From Planctomycetaceae bacterium (GTDB taxonomy: Bacteria > Planctomycetota > MHYJ01 > SBBU01), in NCBI GenBank assembly GCA_005239585.1, contig SBBU01000201.1, positions 1 to 8,424 of the forward strand: a DNA stretch of 8,424 nt, written 5' to 3'. The position numbers and the translations under genes were made by a program. The notes below the pieces were generated by a model. It did no database searches and was not told where the DNA came from. It saw only the letters and a list, made by a program, of their open reading frames with translations. Below, in pieces: positions 1 to 6,122 of the stretch; positions within the stretch are counted from its first letter, which is position 1, and each line of letters starts with the position of its first letter.

Positions 1-5
1 CCCAT
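1..5 (-). CDS. Start codon of a leftward gene leaving the window
   Basis: Only the first five bases (ATGGG on the minus strand, ATG at 5-3) are present, so the product cannot be named. The start is supported by a near-perfect Shine-Dalgarno, AAGGAGGGG (minus strand, 20-12), six bases before the ATG, and by a promoter-like pair further upstream at 42-69. The gene would be transcribed divergently from msrB. Confidence 0.45.
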
Positions 6-41
6 ACCGTTCCCCTCCTTGTGACTCTGTCAACTTATCCT

Positions 42-69
42 ATTATCCTTGTTTTTTACCTGCCGTCAA
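42..69 (-). promoter_or_regulatory. Sigma70-type promoter for the off-window leftward gene
   Basis: On the minus strand TTGACG (69-64) and GATAAT (47-42) are separated by 16 bases. Each matches the vegetative consensus at five of six positions. Predicted initiation near 35 would leave a short leader carrying the strong ribosome binding site at 20-12. Seen in sequence; activity is inferred. Confidence 0.45.
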
Positions 70-120
70 TTTTTTCCTATTGAGATAGGCTCTTAATCTG
101 GTTGCATTTAGTGTTCTCTC

Positions 121-126
121 TATAAC
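121..126 (+). promoter_or_regulatory. Possible -10 box of msrB
   Basis: TATAAC lies 50 bases before the msrB ATG. I see no good -35 hexamer at 16-18 bases; the nearest candidate, CTGGTT at 98-103, is weak. The call rests on the -10 alone. Confidence 0.25.
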
Positions 127-175
127 CCTGATTTCGTGTCAAACTGCTGGGAGACAGAACTCAAAAGGAGGTAAT

Positions 176-592
176 ATGGAATGCAAAGATTGCAATACCC
201 TAGGCGGCAATACCCTGACCAAAGATCCCTTGAAACTTACTGAAGAAGAGTGGAAGAAGCGGCTTTCTCCTGCAGAGTTTTTCATTTGCCGACAGAAAGG
301 TACTGAGATGCCCGGTACCGGCAAGTACCTTCATCACAAGGCGAAAGGCATATATGTCTGCGTTGCATGCAGACAGGAACTTTTCAGCTCAAAGACTAAA
401 TATGATGCCTGCGACTGGCCATCATTCTGGGACGCACTTGCAGGGTCTGTTCGTGTCGAGTCCGACCTTGAAGCTCTCTGCACTCGTTGTGGATCGCACC
501 TGGGCCACCGCTTCGACGATGGCCCACCCCCTACTGGAAAAAGGTACTGAATAAACTCCATTTCTCTCCAGTTCGTGGAGAGTCGCGAGTAA
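176..592 (+). CDS. msrB: Selenocysteine-containing methionine-R-sulfoxide reductase (MsrB/SelR)
   Basis: Reduces methionine-R-sulfoxide in proteins or free methionine. It is probably cytosolic, since no signal peptide is visible. Of 138 residues, the first 124 precede an in-frame UGA (548-550). The family motif before it is intact (GHRFDDGPPPTGKRY, residues 110-124). The codons after the UGA read INSISLQF, the normal continuation after the catalytic Cys/Sec, and end at TAA 590-592. The UGA is therefore Sec125, the catalytic residue. Zinc ligands are the pairs Cys62/Cys65 and Cys102/Cys105. Cys79 before WPSF occupies the usual resolving-Cys position. The N-terminus adds an unusual CxxC (Cys3, Cys6). 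The start has a strong AAGGAGGT (165-172). A SECIS-like hairpin follows the UGA. Stopping at the UGA would remove the catalytic residue, so a plain truncated gene is unlikely. The gene converges on the EgtB-like gene 92 bases away. Confidence 0.9.
555..590 (+). promoter_or_regulatory. bSECIS-like hairpin of msrB
   Basis: A 7-bp perfect stem (CUCUCCA 564-570 with UGGAGAG 576-582) closes a five-base loop, GUUCG (571-575). Twenty bases separate the UGA from the loop, and the loop begins with G; both fit the known bacterial SECIS pattern. A lower stem (ACUC 555-558 with GAGU 587-590) extends the structure across an internal loop rich in U (561-563). It lies inside the coding sequence, as bacterial SECIS elements do, and should recruit SelB with Sec-tRNA. 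Folding was judged by eye. Confidence 0.75.
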
Positions 593-684
593 AAAATCCC
601 AGACCTTCCGGGTTGGGCATTCTTGCAAATTTCGTAAAACCTCCCCATCGCTTGCTGTGGAGACACTTTACTTTGTTGGTCAGA

Positions 685-2004
685 TTACAATGCTACGGTT
701 CGAAAGCCGGAGAAAATATTGCGCCTCTGTTTCATGTAGAAATTGCGCCATGTGTTGCGAATAAGACGTGATCTCGTAGTCCAGCAGCCGCCTCGCAGAA
801 CTTTTTTTATTCCAAAGTATGGTTGTGAGTATTCCTTGTATGGGTCTGCAATAAAGCCGGGATATGGCTGAAATGTGTCTTCTACCCATTCCCATACATT
901 ACCTATCATTTGTCTGCAACCAAGTGCGCTATCACCAGCGGCGAGCGCTCGAACATCTATTGTTCCTAGTCTTTGGTAATCGAGATTTGCCCTGTCAGGA
1001 GTAGGTGGTTCGTCTCCCCACGGGAAGCGTCTTTTGCGGCTAGTTATCCCGCGGCCATCAGGCGTTGGCTCACAGCTTGCTGCCATTTCCCATTCGGCTT
1101 CTGTGGGGAGCCTTCGTCCTGCCCATCTGCAGTAGGCCACTGCCTCGTGCCAGTTTACGTGACAAACGGGATGATACGGTTCAAGAGGGACCATTCTCCC
1201 AAAGCGGCGCCAGTACCATTTTCCGTCTGAATCTTTGTGCCAGAAGACTGGATGGTCTGCTTTTTCACGCCTTCGCCAATCCCAACCATCTTTTCTCCAG
1301 AAATTTCGATTCTGATATCCTTCATCTTCAACAAATGAAATAAATTCAATATTTGTTACAGGTGTTGCAGATATCTGAAAAGGGTTGACCGTTACAGGAT
1401 GTGCCCACTTGGCATTATCGAATACGAATGGTTCATCTTGCAAAGCCCCTAGCATAAACGTCCCACCGGGGATGTAAACATCGTGCGATTTGAAACTGTA
1501 ATCAATCTCGGGAGGAGTTGTTATCTTCTGGATTGACAGATGTGGAATTGGATAGCCATGTGTTTGTCTTATCAATGTAAGATTTTCACTGTGCATATCC
1601 TCATGTAATGCGACAAGCTGATAAAAGTAGGCCTCTTCTTTTGTAGGTTCTCGCTCTTCAATACGATTGGTTGTTTTTTCAAGCACTTTTGTTATGAAAT
1701 CGAGGCTCTCCTTCTTTGAAGGGTAAAGATGGTCCCATCTCAACTTGTAGGATACATTGAAAGAATCATAAATCGAGTCGGAATTTCTAAGGAGGGGATT
1801 TTCCTTGTAGAGGTTTCTAAGAATCCAGTATTCCTGAAACCACCCTACATGACCCATCTCCCAGATAGGTGGTTCTACAAAGTGCATCTTGGGCCCGAAC
1901 ATCTGCTCATCTGATAGATCGGACAAGAGTTCCAACTCTATTTTTCTCGCGTCGAGCAGTTGTTCAATTATAATATCCGTGCTTATGACAATATTATTGC
2001 TCAT
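685..2004 (-). CDS. EgtB/SenA-type sulfoxide (or selenoxide) synthase
   Basis: Member of the non-heme iron family that makes the C-S bond between a thiol donor and hercynine or histidine (EgtB, OvoA) or the C-Se bond of selenoneine (SenA). Of 439 residues, the N-terminal DinB-like domain (about 10-160) holds the iron ligands: His52 in the GHVGWF segment and His134/His138 in HEDMHSE. The C-terminal FGE-sulfatase-like domain (about 174-439) has IPGGTFMLG, RRLPTEAEWE, GNVWEW, VLRGG and GFR. Length fits EgtB/SenA and lacks the methyltransferase domain of OvoA. The ATG at 2004 is chosen because GGAG lies about five bases before it; an in-frame ATG at 2055 has no ribosome site. It follows the Cys-Sec thioredoxin-like gene by 112 bases in the same direction, probably one transcript. 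No EgtD, SenB or SenC is in the window, so the exact substrate is open. Confidence 0.85.
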   Translation of the reverse strand: MSNNIVISTDIIIEQLLDARKIELELLSDLSDEQMFGPKMHFVEPPIWEMGHVGWFQEYWILRNLYKENPLLRNSDSIYDSFNVSYKLRWDHLYPSKKESLDFITKVLEKTTNRIEEREPTKEEAYFYQLVALHEDMHSENLTLIRQTHGYPIPHLSIQKITTPPEIDYSFKSHDVYIPGGTFMLGALQDEPFVFDNAKWAHPVTVNPFQISATPVTNIEFISFVEDEGYQNRNFWRKDGWDWRRREKADHPVFWHKDSDGKWYWRRFGRMVPLEPYHPVCHVNWHEAVAYCRWAGRRLPTEAEWEMAASCEPTPDGRGITSRKRRFPWGDEPPTPDRANLDYQRLGTIDVRALAAGDSALGCRQMIGNVWEWVEDTFQPYPGFIADPYKEYSQPYFGIKKVLRGGCWTTRSRLIRNTWRNFYMKQRRNIFSGFRTVAL

Positions 2005-2116
2005 TGGATCTCCGATCGATAAGGATTCTCTAAATTTATGCGTGAATTGCAACATCTGGGGCAGGAGTTGTGCTTTTCTATAGTGAGTCTCTGAATTATG
2101 GTAAAGAGCGCAAGTG

Positions 2117-3193
2117 CTACTTTGGCCGGGATTCGATTGCTGCTGTCAGAGGCCAATCTTTCCAGCCGCGAAATGGATCTTTGCGCGGGTAATTTCCACT
2201 GACAACACCCTGAAGCGATACTACTTTCGCTTCATCAAGTTTGTATTTTAGTACTGCCTCGAAAGTTCCTTCGAAAGGATGGTCAGTTGATTCAGATATG
2301 GAAAGTTTAATTTTCCCAGAAAGAATTGCATACCGATGCTTGCTATCCTTGCCTGCAGATTTAAGTATGATTGTGCCCTCAACCTTGTCGTATGGTTTTA
2401 ATTGCTCGTTGACTCCCGGCGGATAGCAAAGGTTTAACCACCGAGCCAACTTTCCTGCATCAATCTTTGTTTCAGAAGAAGGGTATGACAATGTATCCCA
2501 CTCGGCCTTGTTTTCCACGACCTGAACAACAGGTATGTTGTAACTACCCTGCATTGGACTTTTTACGCGTATATACATCCTCACACCGTCAGAAGTATCT
2601 GGCAGCTTTAGTTCGTTCTTTCGTCCCTCAATTTTTAGTTTCGCTGTTGCTTTTTTGATCTCTGAAACGTAATAGTCCTCTACCTGCTTTGGTGTATGGT
2701 GTGTTGGATTCTGGGCCTTATCTGGGAATCCGTAAAACCAGTGAATCATTTTTCCGTCTGGATCCATCACAAAGCAGCGGACATTTGTTACTGGTCCATC
2801 CTCTGTTTGTTCATATAATGGTTTTATGTCCTTTGGAATTTCCTCATTATTGGACTGTCCCCAGTAACTTACTATAAACGGTTGTAGAGCCTCTACAACC
2901 TTTGAATTGGAGAGGGCACCCCCTCTCACGTGCATCGAGTTTGCTCAGCAGTGGCCCGTTATGAGGCTGCCTGCCTCCTTGAGCTGTACTGTGCTGACAA
3001 AGAAGATCGGCCTCTTTTCCTTGGCTGCTCGGGTTTTGGCATCGTTGAGTGAAGAGGCCCAGTCTAGCATGAAAATAGAGAGTTCACTATTGTCTGGTCG
3101 CGCTGCCTTGAATGCCTTTTCAATGCGAGCGACATCGGCCTCCTGACTGAACACGAGCGCCAGCACAAGTAGAGAACTTTTTCTAGGCCTCAC
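2117..3193 (-). CDS. Exported thioredoxin-like selenoprotein with a Cys-Sec pair
   Basis: A continuous minus-strand frame of 358 residues contains one in-frame UGA at 2947-2945, read here as Sec83. A short basic N-terminus and hydrophobic run (SSLLVLALVF, about 6-15) look like a signal peptide, so it probably acts outside the cytoplasm. Residues about 45-180 resemble a thioredoxin-like fold: a segment with KRPIFFVS (60-67), the redox site G-H-Cys82-Sec83-A-N-S, a helix ending SKVVEAL, then FVMDPDGKMIHWFYGFP (141-157), typical of the later strands. Residues about 190-358 form an unrecognised, apparently beta-rich domain. The start is GTG at 3193 with no ribosome site, but a TACAAT box lies just upstream, so the mRNA may be leaderless. 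A SECIS-like hairpin follows the UGA. The frame runs through without another stop, against a nonsense mutation. I do not recognise a named family. Partners and substrate are unknown; a thiol-disulfide or peroxide role is inference. Confidence 0.75.
2881..2899 (-). repeat. Second hairpin inside the Cys-Sec gene
   Basis: A nine-base inverted repeat (GTTGTAGAG / CTCTACAAC) with a one-base centre. As RNA it would fold as 8 bp with a three-base loop. It starts 45 bases after the UGA and ten bases after the SECIS-like hairpin. It lies in codons for the V-V-E-A-L segment. It may stall ribosomes or help the recoding signal, or may be chance. Confidence 0.45.
2910..2927 (-). promoter_or_regulatory. 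bSECIS-like hairpin of the thioredoxin-like selenoprotein
   Basis: In the mRNA (minus strand) GAGAGGG (2927-2921) pairs perfectly with CCCUCUC (2916-2910) around the four-base loop GGUG. Twenty-four bases separate the UGA (2947-2945) from the loop. The loop opens with GG, like the E. coli formate dehydrogenase SECIS, and a U lies at the 5' base of the stem. These features match the general bacterial SECIS pattern. Folding was judged by eye. Confidence 0.72.
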
Positions 3194-3314
3194 ATTTAGA
3201 ATTGTAACATTTATTGTAAAGAAATAAAACTGGAAACGGCAATTTTACATCTAAGATTTATAAGCTTGAAAGCGAGTGAAACGTTTGGTCTGAATTCCTG
3301 TATAATAGCATGTT
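3194..3314. promoter_or_regulatory. AT-rich divergent promoter region
   Basis: This 121-base gap separates the leftward Cys-Sec gene from the rightward ferritin-like gene. For the leftward gene, TACAAT (minus strand, 3206-3201) sits eight bases before the GTG start. A second TACAAT lies 12 bases further out (3218-3213), giving a direct repeat of ATTGTAA on the plus strand (3201-3207 and 3213-3219). For the rightward gene there is a perfect TATAAT at 3301-3306. Neither box has a convincing -35 partner. Initiation from either would leave almost no leader. Confidence 0.45.
3301..3306 (+). promoter_or_regulatory. -10 box of the ferritin-like gene
   Basis: TATAAT lies nine bases before the GTG start at 3315. 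Initiation near 3313 would give a leaderless or nearly leaderless mRNA, which would explain the absence of a ribosome binding site before that GTG. No clear -35 is seen. Confidence 0.45.
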
Positions 3315-3848
3315 GTGAAGCAACAGGCATTGTTAAAGGGACTAGTGCAATTATTGAGATCAGCCTATTCCGGGGAGTTGGCGGCAGCATATGCTTATCG
3401 TGGTCATTGGCACTCTGTCAAAGATTCGTATGAGCGTGAACGAATCCGCCAGATCGAAGAAGATGAATGGCATCATCGCATGATTGTAGGCGCTATGCTA
3501 AAAGAGGTTGGGGCAAAGCCATTTGCTTATCGCGAGCTAAGGTCGGCGGTCATCGGTCGTATCGTTGGCCTATCGTGCAATATTGTAGGTTGGTTTTTGC
3601 CAATGTATGTCGCTGGCAAACTTGAAAGTAAAAATGTCAAAGAGTATGAAGATGCGGCCAGACGTGCGAGGGAATCGGGCCATCTTGAATTTATCAGCTC
3701 TCTGCTCGAGATGGCCAGGATCGAGTGGGATCATGAATCGTTTTTTAGAAGCCGAATTGAAGGCCATCCTATGACACTATTCTTTCCACTTTGGGACTCT
3801 CTTCCGCCAAGAGAAACGATAGGAAAATCGTTCATACATAAATCTTGA
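3315..3848 (+). CDS. Ferritin-like diiron protein, COQ7-like
   Basis: A 177-residue, mostly helical protein carrying the ligand pattern of ferritin-like diiron carboxylate proteins: Glu21 (in SGELAAAYAYRGH), Glu51-x-x-His54 (EDEWHH), Glu112 or Glu110 (KEYEDAARRA), and Glu137-x-x-His140 (EWDHESFF). The order and spacing resemble demethoxyubiquinone hydroxylase (COQ7). A hydrophobic stretch at about 79-100 could give interfacial membrane association, as in COQ7. The reaction cannot be fixed from sequence: hydroxylation of a quinone precursor, tRNA hydroxylation and oxygen or peroxide scavenging are all possible. The start at GTG 3315 has no Shine-Dalgarno but sits just after a TATAAT box. An in-frame GTG at 3345 has AAAGGGA (3335-3341) in front and would give 167 residues, with all ligands kept. 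It ends at TGA 3846-3848, treated as a true stop because no SECIS-like hairpin follows. Confidence 0.75.
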   Translation: MKQQALLKGLVQLLRSAYSGELAAAYAYRGHWHSVKDSYERERIRQIEEDEWHHRMIVGAMLKEVGAKPFAYRELRSAVIGRIVGLSCNIVGWFLPMYVAGKLESKNVKEYEDAARRARESGHLEFISSLLEMARIEWDHESFFRSRIEGHPMTLFFPLWDSLPPRETIGKSFIHKS

Positions 3849-3989
3849 GAATATTTATCTGCCTTGGCGAAGAACACGTCTATAAAGGCGTGGGCTTTAT
3901 CAAACCCTTTCAGATTGCAAACCCTTGAAGAGTTGAAGAGCAGGTGAAAAGAAATACAATTTAAGGAGAAAAATTTAGAGAGGATTGAT

Positions 3990-4886
3990 ATGACAAAATC
4001 AAATGGTGTAACAAGGATTCGGTCGCTTGGTTTAGTGGCGCTGGTTATGACCTTGGTCTCTTGGACTTGGCAAGCTAAAGAGCAGGAAACAAAGCAAGAG
4101 GACAAGGCGATTAAGATCCCGTTCACGCTTTCGATAGGACAGATCCTCGTTGAAGGAAAGATTAACGACAAGGGCCCCTATAACTTTATTTTTGATACCG
4201 GCACTAATGTAACTCTGGTTTTCCCTGAAACAGCCAAGGAGACAGGGATCTCCAACGGAGAACAGGCTACGCTTTCACTGGGAACAGTGTCACGCAAGGA
4301 TCAATCTATTCGTGTAATTAAAGTAAACGAAATGTCAAAGCACCCCAAAGATGCAACGCCAGTTCATGGCATCATCGGGACCGATTTTATCCAGCTTTAC
4401 CTTGTCACCATCGATTTCAAAGACACATCGGTAACTTTTGCCCCGATAGACGATGAGGGGGCGAGAAAAAAGGAGATGGATCCAAAGCACACACTTCCTA
4501 TAACGATATCGCGAAGCCTTCCTTACGCGGAAATCTGGATTAATGAAAAGGGTCCATTTGAAATCCTTCTTGACACAGGTTCAAATCTGACTTGTGTCTC
4601 TAAAAAAATCGGCGCGGAATTGAAGCTGGAGCCTGAAAAAGGAAAGAAAAATCCCAAGGCTGACTTTGGGCTGAAGGACCATATTACAGAAAAGCTGCAG
4701 GTTGCCGTAACAGATCCGCCTTCGCAGGGCGCCAAGTCTGGAAAGAATGGTTCAGTCGGCAACAATTACTTTTGTCAGTTCAGGACCACATTCGATCTCA
4801 AGCGAAAAGAGGTCTGCCTTGTCCCTAATGGATATGTCCCTGACTATAAAGATTTCGTGCTTCCACCCAAAAAAAAGAAAGAATAA
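3990..4886 (+). CDS. Exported retropepsin-like aspartic protease with two DTG lobes
   Basis: A 298-residue protein with a likely signal peptide (basic RIR, then GLVALVMTLVSWTW, about 14-27). Two homologous halves follow. The first (about 43-152) has the catalytic motif FDTGTN (Asp69) and the supporting HGIIGTDF (126-133). The second (about 168-280) has LDTGSN (Asp195) and GSVGNNYFC (254-262) at the equivalent place. Both begin with a similar segment (KGPYNFIFDTG and KGPFEILLDTG), pointing to internal duplication, so one chain may form the two-Asp active site that retropepsins normally build by dimerising. This resembles the aspartyl-protease-family proteins of many environmental bacteria. The C-terminus is lysine-rich (KKKKE). 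The ATG at 3990 is preceded by AGAGAGGA (about 3976-3983). Substrate unknown. An ORF of more than 140 codons on the opposite strand is a shadow. Confidence 0.8.
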   Translation: MTKSNGVTRIRSLGLVALVMTLVSWTWQAKEQETKQEDKAIKIPFTLSIGQILVEGKINDKGPYNFIFDTGTNVTLVFPETAKETGISNGEQATLSLGTVSRKDQSIRVIKVNEMSKHPKDATPVHGIIGTDFIQLYLVTIDFKDTSVTFAPIDDEGARKKEMDPKHTLPITISRSLPYAEIWINEKGPFEILLDTGSNLTCVSKKIGAELKLEPEKGKKNPKADFGLKDHITEKLQVAVTDPPSQGAKSGKNGSVGNNYFCQFRTTFDLKRKEVCLVPNGYVPDYKDFVLPPKKKKE

Positions 4887-4969
4887 GGTATACAGGCTCC
4901 GTACCGGTGGACCTTAAGAAGGAAAATAATAAGAAAAACCTGCTCATATTTTAGGCGTGCTCTTGTCGA

Positions 4970-4998
4970 TTGATTTCACTTGGCCAGGCTGATAATAT
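4970..4998 (+). promoter_or_regulatory. Possible promoter of the epimerase gene
   Basis: TTGATT (4970-4975) and TAATAT (4993-4998) are 17 bases apart and each matches the vegetative consensus at four of six positions. Initiation near 5005 would put the ATG at 5008 almost at the transcript end. This agrees with the lack of a Shine-Dalgarno in the CCACTCTCC before it. Weak evidence. Confidence 0.3.
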
Positions 4999-5007
4999 CC
5001 ACTCTCC

Positions 5008-5958
5008 ATGAACTTTTTGGTTACAGGCGGTACGGGTTTTGTAGGTTCTTTTGTCGTTCATAACCTGTTACAGCACGATCAAAATGTGATCTGTGCCGAC
5101 CGTTTTCCTGATCCGGATGTTATCAAGGGATTTCCATCTGGTGTTAAAATTATTGAATGTGATGTAAGCGATCAAAACCAAGTTTCTGGGGTCTTCCGTG
5201 ATCATCCTGAGATCGACCGAATCGTGCATCTGGCTTACATAATGGGGGCTGAATCGGAAAAGGATCCTCCAACGGCAATGCGTGTAAATACGTTGGGGAC
5301 TGCAAATGTTTTTGAAGAGGGGGGTAAACATCGGATACCACGAATTCTGTTTTTAAGCTCTGAATCAGTCTATGGAAACCAGTCTGTCTATGGAGACCGG
5401 CCGGTTAAGGAAGATGATTTTTGTGCCCCAAAGGACCATATCCTGAACTACTCCCTATCCAAGCTTCTAAACGAACATTTGGCTGCAAAATATGAGGCGA
5501 GATTTGGGACGGAAATTATCTCTTTACGTGCACCCATAGTTTACGGACCGGGTCGAAAGCGTGGTACGACAGCTTGGGCAAGTGACTTTGCGACACTGCC
5601 CGCATTAGGTAAACCGGTTACCCTCCCATTTCCTGCGCATGATCTTAGCTGTTTTATCTACGTTGAGGATCTTGCCGAACAAATGTATCGTCTTTCAGAG
5701 AAATCTACTCTGATTCATCGTGTTTATAACAGCGGGGGTCACACAATAAAGGCTTCAGAGCTTGCTGCACTTGTTCGTCAGGTAATCCCCTCGGCGGAGA
5801 TTATATTCCGCGATGATCTGCCAATGTCGCCCTTTATCTATAGAATGGATGATACACGTATCCAAAAGGAGTTAAATTTATCGATGCGCTCGATGGTTGA
5901 TGGTATAAAAGCGCATATTGAAAAGGTCCGTCGGCCAGACTTGATTGGCCTTCGATAG
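5008..5958 (+). CDS. NAD-dependent epimerase/dehydratase (extended SDR)
   Basis: A 316-residue cytosolic enzyme of the extended short-chain dehydrogenase/reductase family, probably acting on a nucleotide sugar or related metabolite. The N-terminal Rossmann motif TGGTGFVGS (6-14) binds NAD(P); Asp31 in CADRF follows the second strand and favours NAD. CDVSD (51-55) and the VHLAY segment (73-77) match the cofactor-binding strands. The catalytic elements are the Ser in LFLSSESVYG (115-123) and Tyr148-x-x-x-Lys152 (NYSLSK). RAPIVYGPGR (174-183), the FIYVEDLA segment (216-223) and NSGG (241-244) are the typical substrate-side motifs. Length is normal. No ribosome site precedes the ATG; a promoter-like pair at 4970-4998 suggests a leaderless message. 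Substrate cannot be told. The hairpin pair starting directly after the TAG stop may end or protect its transcript. Confidence 0.85.
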   Translation: MNFLVTGGTGFVGSFVVHNLLQHDQNVICADRFPDPDVIKGFPSGVKIIECDVSDQNQVSGVFRDHPEIDRIVHLAYIMGAESEKDPPTAMRVNTLGTANVFEEGGKHRIPRILFLSSESVYGNQSVYGDRPVKEDDFCAPKDHILNYSLSKLLNEHLAAKYEARFGTEIISLRAPIVYGPGRKRGTTAWASDFATLPALGKPVTLPFPAHDLSCFIYVEDLAEQMYRLSEKSTLIHRVYNSGGHTIKASELAALVRQVIPSAEIIFRDDLPMSPFIYRMDDTRIQKELNLSMRSMVDGIKAHIEKVRRPDLIGLR

Positions 5959-6014
5959 ATGCTCCGACCATTGGTCGGGGCATCCGGAGCTTCGTCCCGA
6001 CTATCGGTCGGGAC
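5959..6014. repeat. Tandem palindromic (REP-like) hairpins
   Basis: Two related inverted repeats follow the epimerase stop at once. The first pairs ATGCTCCGACC (5959-5969) with GGTCGGGGCAT (5973-5983) around ATT, with one G-T wobble in 11 bp. The second pairs GTCCCGAC (5994-6001) with GTCGGGAC (6007-6014) around TATCG. Both share the core CCGAC/GTCGG. There is no U-tract, so they are not typical intrinsic terminators. They look like a REP-type intergenic element or mRNA-stabilising hairpins. Confidence 0.6.
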
Positions 6015-6074
6015 TTTGCTTGGTCGAAACCGTTGTAGCATGGTCTTCGGCCCATGAACGTTTATCGACTGGAC

Positions 6075-6096
6075 ATCCTGCAGCTTGCTACAGGAT
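6075..6096 (+). repeat. Small inverted repeat before the MetE-like gene
   Basis: ATCCTG (6075-6080) pairs with CAGGAT (6091-6096). The stem extends past one mismatch by two more pairs to a CTTG loop. It lies in the leader 27 bases before the MetE-like start. It could be regulatory or a third copy of a local palindromic element; no known riboswitch is recognised. Confidence 0.35.
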
Positions 6097-6122
6097 CGTT
6101 CATTGGAAAAAGGAATTAGGAT

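Noticed and set aside
2004..2055. Longer EgtB-like protein starting at ATG 2055.
   Set aside because: No ribosome binding site precedes it and the extra 17 residues do not resemble the family; ATG 2004 has GGAG at good spacing.
2933..2950. UGA in the thioredoxin-like gene taken as a nonsense mutation or as the boundary between two genes.
   Set aside because: The downstream part would begin without a signal peptide or ribosome site in the middle of a redox-fold helix. The frame is otherwise clean for 358 codons, and a SECIS-like hairpin sits at the proper spacing. A second independent case lies in the same window.
3846..3990. The ferritin-like gene ends in TGA and the same frame stays open, interrupted only by TGA 3846-3848 and TGA 3945-3947, into the aspartic protease gene. 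This could suggest further selenocysteine readthrough.
   Set aside because: No SECIS-like hairpin follows either TGA at the right distance. The ferritin-like protein already has a complete domain, and the protease has its own ribosome site and signal peptide. Two TGAs in 47 codons is not far from chance.
3731..4171. A 146-codon minus-strand frame across the ferritin-like and protease genes.
   Set aside because: It is antisense to two well-supported genes, with no ribosome site or family motif.
4884..4916. TAAGGT/ACCTTA inverted repeat after the protease gene as a terminator.
   Set aside because: Only six pairs with a loop of about 21 bases, and no T-run follows; too weak to call.
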